Positions 5,017-6,253 of a stretch of 6,253 nucleotides of DNA are shown here, piece by piece; the first letter of the stretch is position 1; every line of letters begins with the position of its first letter. Source of the DNA: DASZHJ01 sp035507155. Its GTDB lineage: Bacteria > Pseudomonadota > Alphaproteobacteria > ATCC43930 > CGMCC-115725. The stretch lies in assembly GCA_035507155.1 (NCBI GenBank), contig DATJOK010000049.1:1-6253 (forward strand). Reading direction: 5' to 3'. The translations under genes were made by a program, and so were the position numbers. The notes under the pieces were generated by a model. The model had not been told where the DNA came from. It was given only the letters and a program-made list of their open reading frames with translations, and made no database searches.

Positions 5017-5781
5017 ATGTCCCGCCGCCGCCAGATCTACGAGGGCAAGGCCAAGGTGCTTTTCGAGGGGCCGGAGCCCGGCACCCTCGTGCAGTACTTC
5101 AAGGACGACGCCACCGCCTTCAACAATCAGAAGAAGGGAACGATCACCGGCAAGGGGGTGCTCAACAATCGCATCAGCGAATACCTGATGGTGAAGTTGG
5201 GCGAGGTCGGCGTCCCCACTCATTTCGTGCGCCGCCTCAACATGCGCGAGCAGCTGGTGCGCGAGGTGGAGATCATCCCGATCGAGGTGGTGGTGCGGAA
5301 CGTCGCCGCCGGCTCCTTCGCCAAGCGCTTCGGCCTCGCCGAGGGGACGCAGCTGCCGCGCTCGGTGCTGGAGTACTATTACAAGAACGACACCCTCGGC
5401 GACCCCATGGTGTCGGAGGAGCACATCACCGCCTTCGGCTGGGCCAACACCCAGGATCTCGACGACATGATGCAGATGTCGCTCCGGGTGAACGATTTTC
5501 TGAGCGGCCTCTTCCTCGGCATCGGCATCAAGCTCGTCGACTTCAAGCTGGAATTCGGCCGACTCTACGACAACGACGAGATGCGGATCGTGCTCGCCGA
5601 CGAGATCAGCCCCGACAACTGCCGGCTCTGGGACCTCAAGACCAACGAGAAGATGGACAAGGACCGCTTCCGCCAGGATCTCGGACGCGTCGAGGAGGCG
5701 TACCAAGAGGTGGCGCGGCGCCTCGGCATTCTGCCGGAGGGCGGCCCCACCGACCTCAAGGGCCCGAAGACGATCCAGTGA
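5017..5781 (+). CDS. purC: Phosphoribosylaminoimidazole-succinocarboxamide (SAICAR) synthase
   Basis: This cytosolic enzyme condenses CAIR with L-aspartate using ATP to form SAICAR, the substrate of PurB encoded upstream in this window. The 254-residue product has normal bacterial length. IYEGKAK (7-13) is the conserved N-terminal nucleotide-binding strand region. IIPIEVVVRNVAAGS (86-100) fits SAICAR synthetase signature 1 and LVDFKLEFG (173-181) fits signature 2. LADEISPDNCRLWD (193-206) is another invariant block. The ATG at 5017 is preceded by AAGG (5002-5005), and the family start close before YEGKAK supports it; the reading frame is open further upstream to 4894, but that stretch is Pro/Ser-rich, overlaps the promoter and has no family match. 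purS follows after 47 bp on the same strand, so the two form a likely operon. Confidence 0.98.
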   Translation: MSRRRQIYEGKAKVLFEGPEPGTLVQYFKDDATAFNNQKKGTITGKGVLNNRISEYLMVKLGEVGVPTHFVRRLNMREQLVREVEIIPIEVVVRNVAAGSFAKRFGLAEGTQLPRSVLEYYYKNDTLGDPMVSEEHITAFGWANTQDLDDMMQMSLRVNDFLSGLFLGIGIKLVDFKLEFGRLYDNDEMRIVLADEISPDNCRLWDLKTNEKMDKDRFRQDLGRVEEAYQEVARRLGILPEGGPTDLKGPKTIQ

Positions 5782-5828
5782 CGGCGCGGTCAGGAGTGGT
5801 TCAGTAAGCCGGGGGAGTTCCGCATATC

Positions 5829-6071
5829 ATGAAGGCCCGTGTTCACGTGATGCTCAAGACCGGCGTGCTCGACCCTCAGGGCAAGGCGATCGCCCATGCA
5901 CTGGGCTCGCTGGGCTTCGCCGGCGTCAACGAGGTGCGCCAGGGCAAGGTGATCGAGCTCGACCTCGCCGAGACCGACCCCGGCCGCGCCCGCCAGACCA
6001 TCACCGCCATGTGCGAGAAGCTGCTGGCGAACACGGTGATCGAGAACTACGCGATCGAGCTCAAGGGGTAG
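5829..6071 (+). CDS. purS: Phosphoribosylformylglycinamidine (FGAM) synthase subunit PurS
   Basis: This small cytosolic subunit joins PurQ (glutaminase) and the small-type PurL into the complex that converts FGAR to FGAM with glutamine and ATP. The product is 80 residues, the normal length. MKARVHVMLKTGVLDPQGKA is the conserved PurS N-terminus. GVNEVRQGKVIELDL at about 33-47 and a C-terminal LLANTVIENYAIEL complete the ferredoxin-like fold. The start follows a strong GGGGGAG (5811-5817). It lies 47 bp after purC and is probably cotranscribed with it. Normally purQ would follow closely; here the next gene is convergent and unrelated. PurS is useful only with PurQ and PurL, so those genes should be elsewhere in the genome. 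Confidence 0.96.
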   Translation: MKARVHVMLKTGVLDPQGKAIAHALGSLGFAGVNEVRQGKVIELDLAETDPGRARQTITAMCEKLLANTVIENYAIELKG

Positions 6072-6117
6072 AGGTTCGGCGACACCCCCTTGCTGTCTCT
6101 GGGTTCGACCGAAAGCG

Positions 6118-6253
6118 TCAGGAATTCTCGATCAGCTCAAGAATTTCCGACGGGTCTGTCACCACCGTTGGTTCCCCCAGACCCTCGATGAAATCCTCCG
6201 GCATGTGCTTGGCGACTTCGATATTGGCCACGACGCAGCCGCCGCCCGGCCAG
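6118..6253 (-). CDS. C-terminal fragment of an unrecognised protein
   Basis: The minus strand is open from the window edge (frame beginning at 6252) to TGA at 6120-6118, giving 44 residues. They start WPGGGCVVANIEVAKHMPED and finish with an acidic stretch, TVVTDPSEILELIENS. The alternating hydrophobic and acidic pattern looks like genuine soluble-protein sequence ending in an amphipathic helix. No family can be named from this piece; a resemblance of the VVTDPSEILELI ending to the C-terminus of HAD phosphatases is too slight to use. GC is about 57% over 6121-6240 by hand count, against about 72% in a 60-base sample of purS, so its origin may differ from its neighbours. It converges on purS across 46 bp. 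Confidence 0.6.
   Translation of the reverse strand, partial: WPGGGCVVANIEVAKHMPEDFIEGLGEPTVVTDPSEILELIENS

Noticed and set aside
4891..5706. 271-codon minus-strand open frame opposite purC
   Set aside because: Antisense to a certain purC, rich in His/Val/Leu/Glu as expected from reversed GC-rich codons, with no family resemblance.
6101..6110. GGGTTCGACC, which resembles a tRNA T-loop
   Set aside because: The flanking bases do not form the T-stem, and no acceptor, anticodon or CCA-end structure is present nearby.
1..6253. CRISPR arrays, toxin-antitoxin pairs, transposases or phage genes
   Set aside because: No spaced direct repeats, terminal inverted repeats or mobile-element proteins are visible; the recognised genes are ordinary chromosomal ones.

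Overview
The window reads as a GC-rich alphaproteobacterial chromosome segment, probably Rhodospirillales or a close relative. Three things point there: most codons end in G or C, a DUF1476 / F1-ATPase zeta inhibitor gene is present (a family typical of Alphaproteobacteria), and the purine genes include the PurS type of FGAM synthase component. No phage, IS element, CRISPR array, rRNA or tRNA is visible.

Layout. (1) 1-150 is the 3' end of radC. It converges on a small gene that is easily overlooked (189-350, minus), which encodes a 53-residue one-helix membrane protein with a clear Shine-Dalgarno. (2) 351-611 is a 261-bp divergent intergenic region holding a perfect CRP-type palindrome (421-436). 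A second small membrane protein (612-845, plus) follows it. (3) purB (935-2233) converges on an RhtA/EamA-type exporter gene (2230-3144, minus), and the two TAA stops share one TTAA. (4) The exporter is divergent from an Lrp/AsnC regulator (3200-3676); an 8-bp inverted repeat lies in the short gap between them and is a candidate operator. (5) The ATP synthase zeta inhibitor gene (3688-4008, minus) converges on the regulator. It is divergent from an NRDE/TANGO2-like gene (4112-4870). (6) purC (5017-5781), with a recognisable promoter, and purS (5829-6071) form a short operon. (7) The last 136 bases are the 3' end of an unrecognised minus-strand gene of lower GC. It occupies the place where purQ would normally be expected.

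How the genes fit together. purB, purC and purS are de novo purine biosynthesis genes: PurS is part of the FGAM synthase complex, PurC makes SAICAR, and PurB acts on SAICAR and on adenylosuccinate. The zeta subunit limits ATP hydrolysis by F1Fo-ATPase. The regulator and exporter look like a self-contained amino-acid efflux module. The most noteworthy signals are the CRP-like site between two small membrane-protein genes, the operator-like repeat at the regulator/exporter pair, hairpins without U-tracts at three of the four convergent junctions, and the interruption after purS. I found nothing that clearly amounts to an undescribed multi-gene system.
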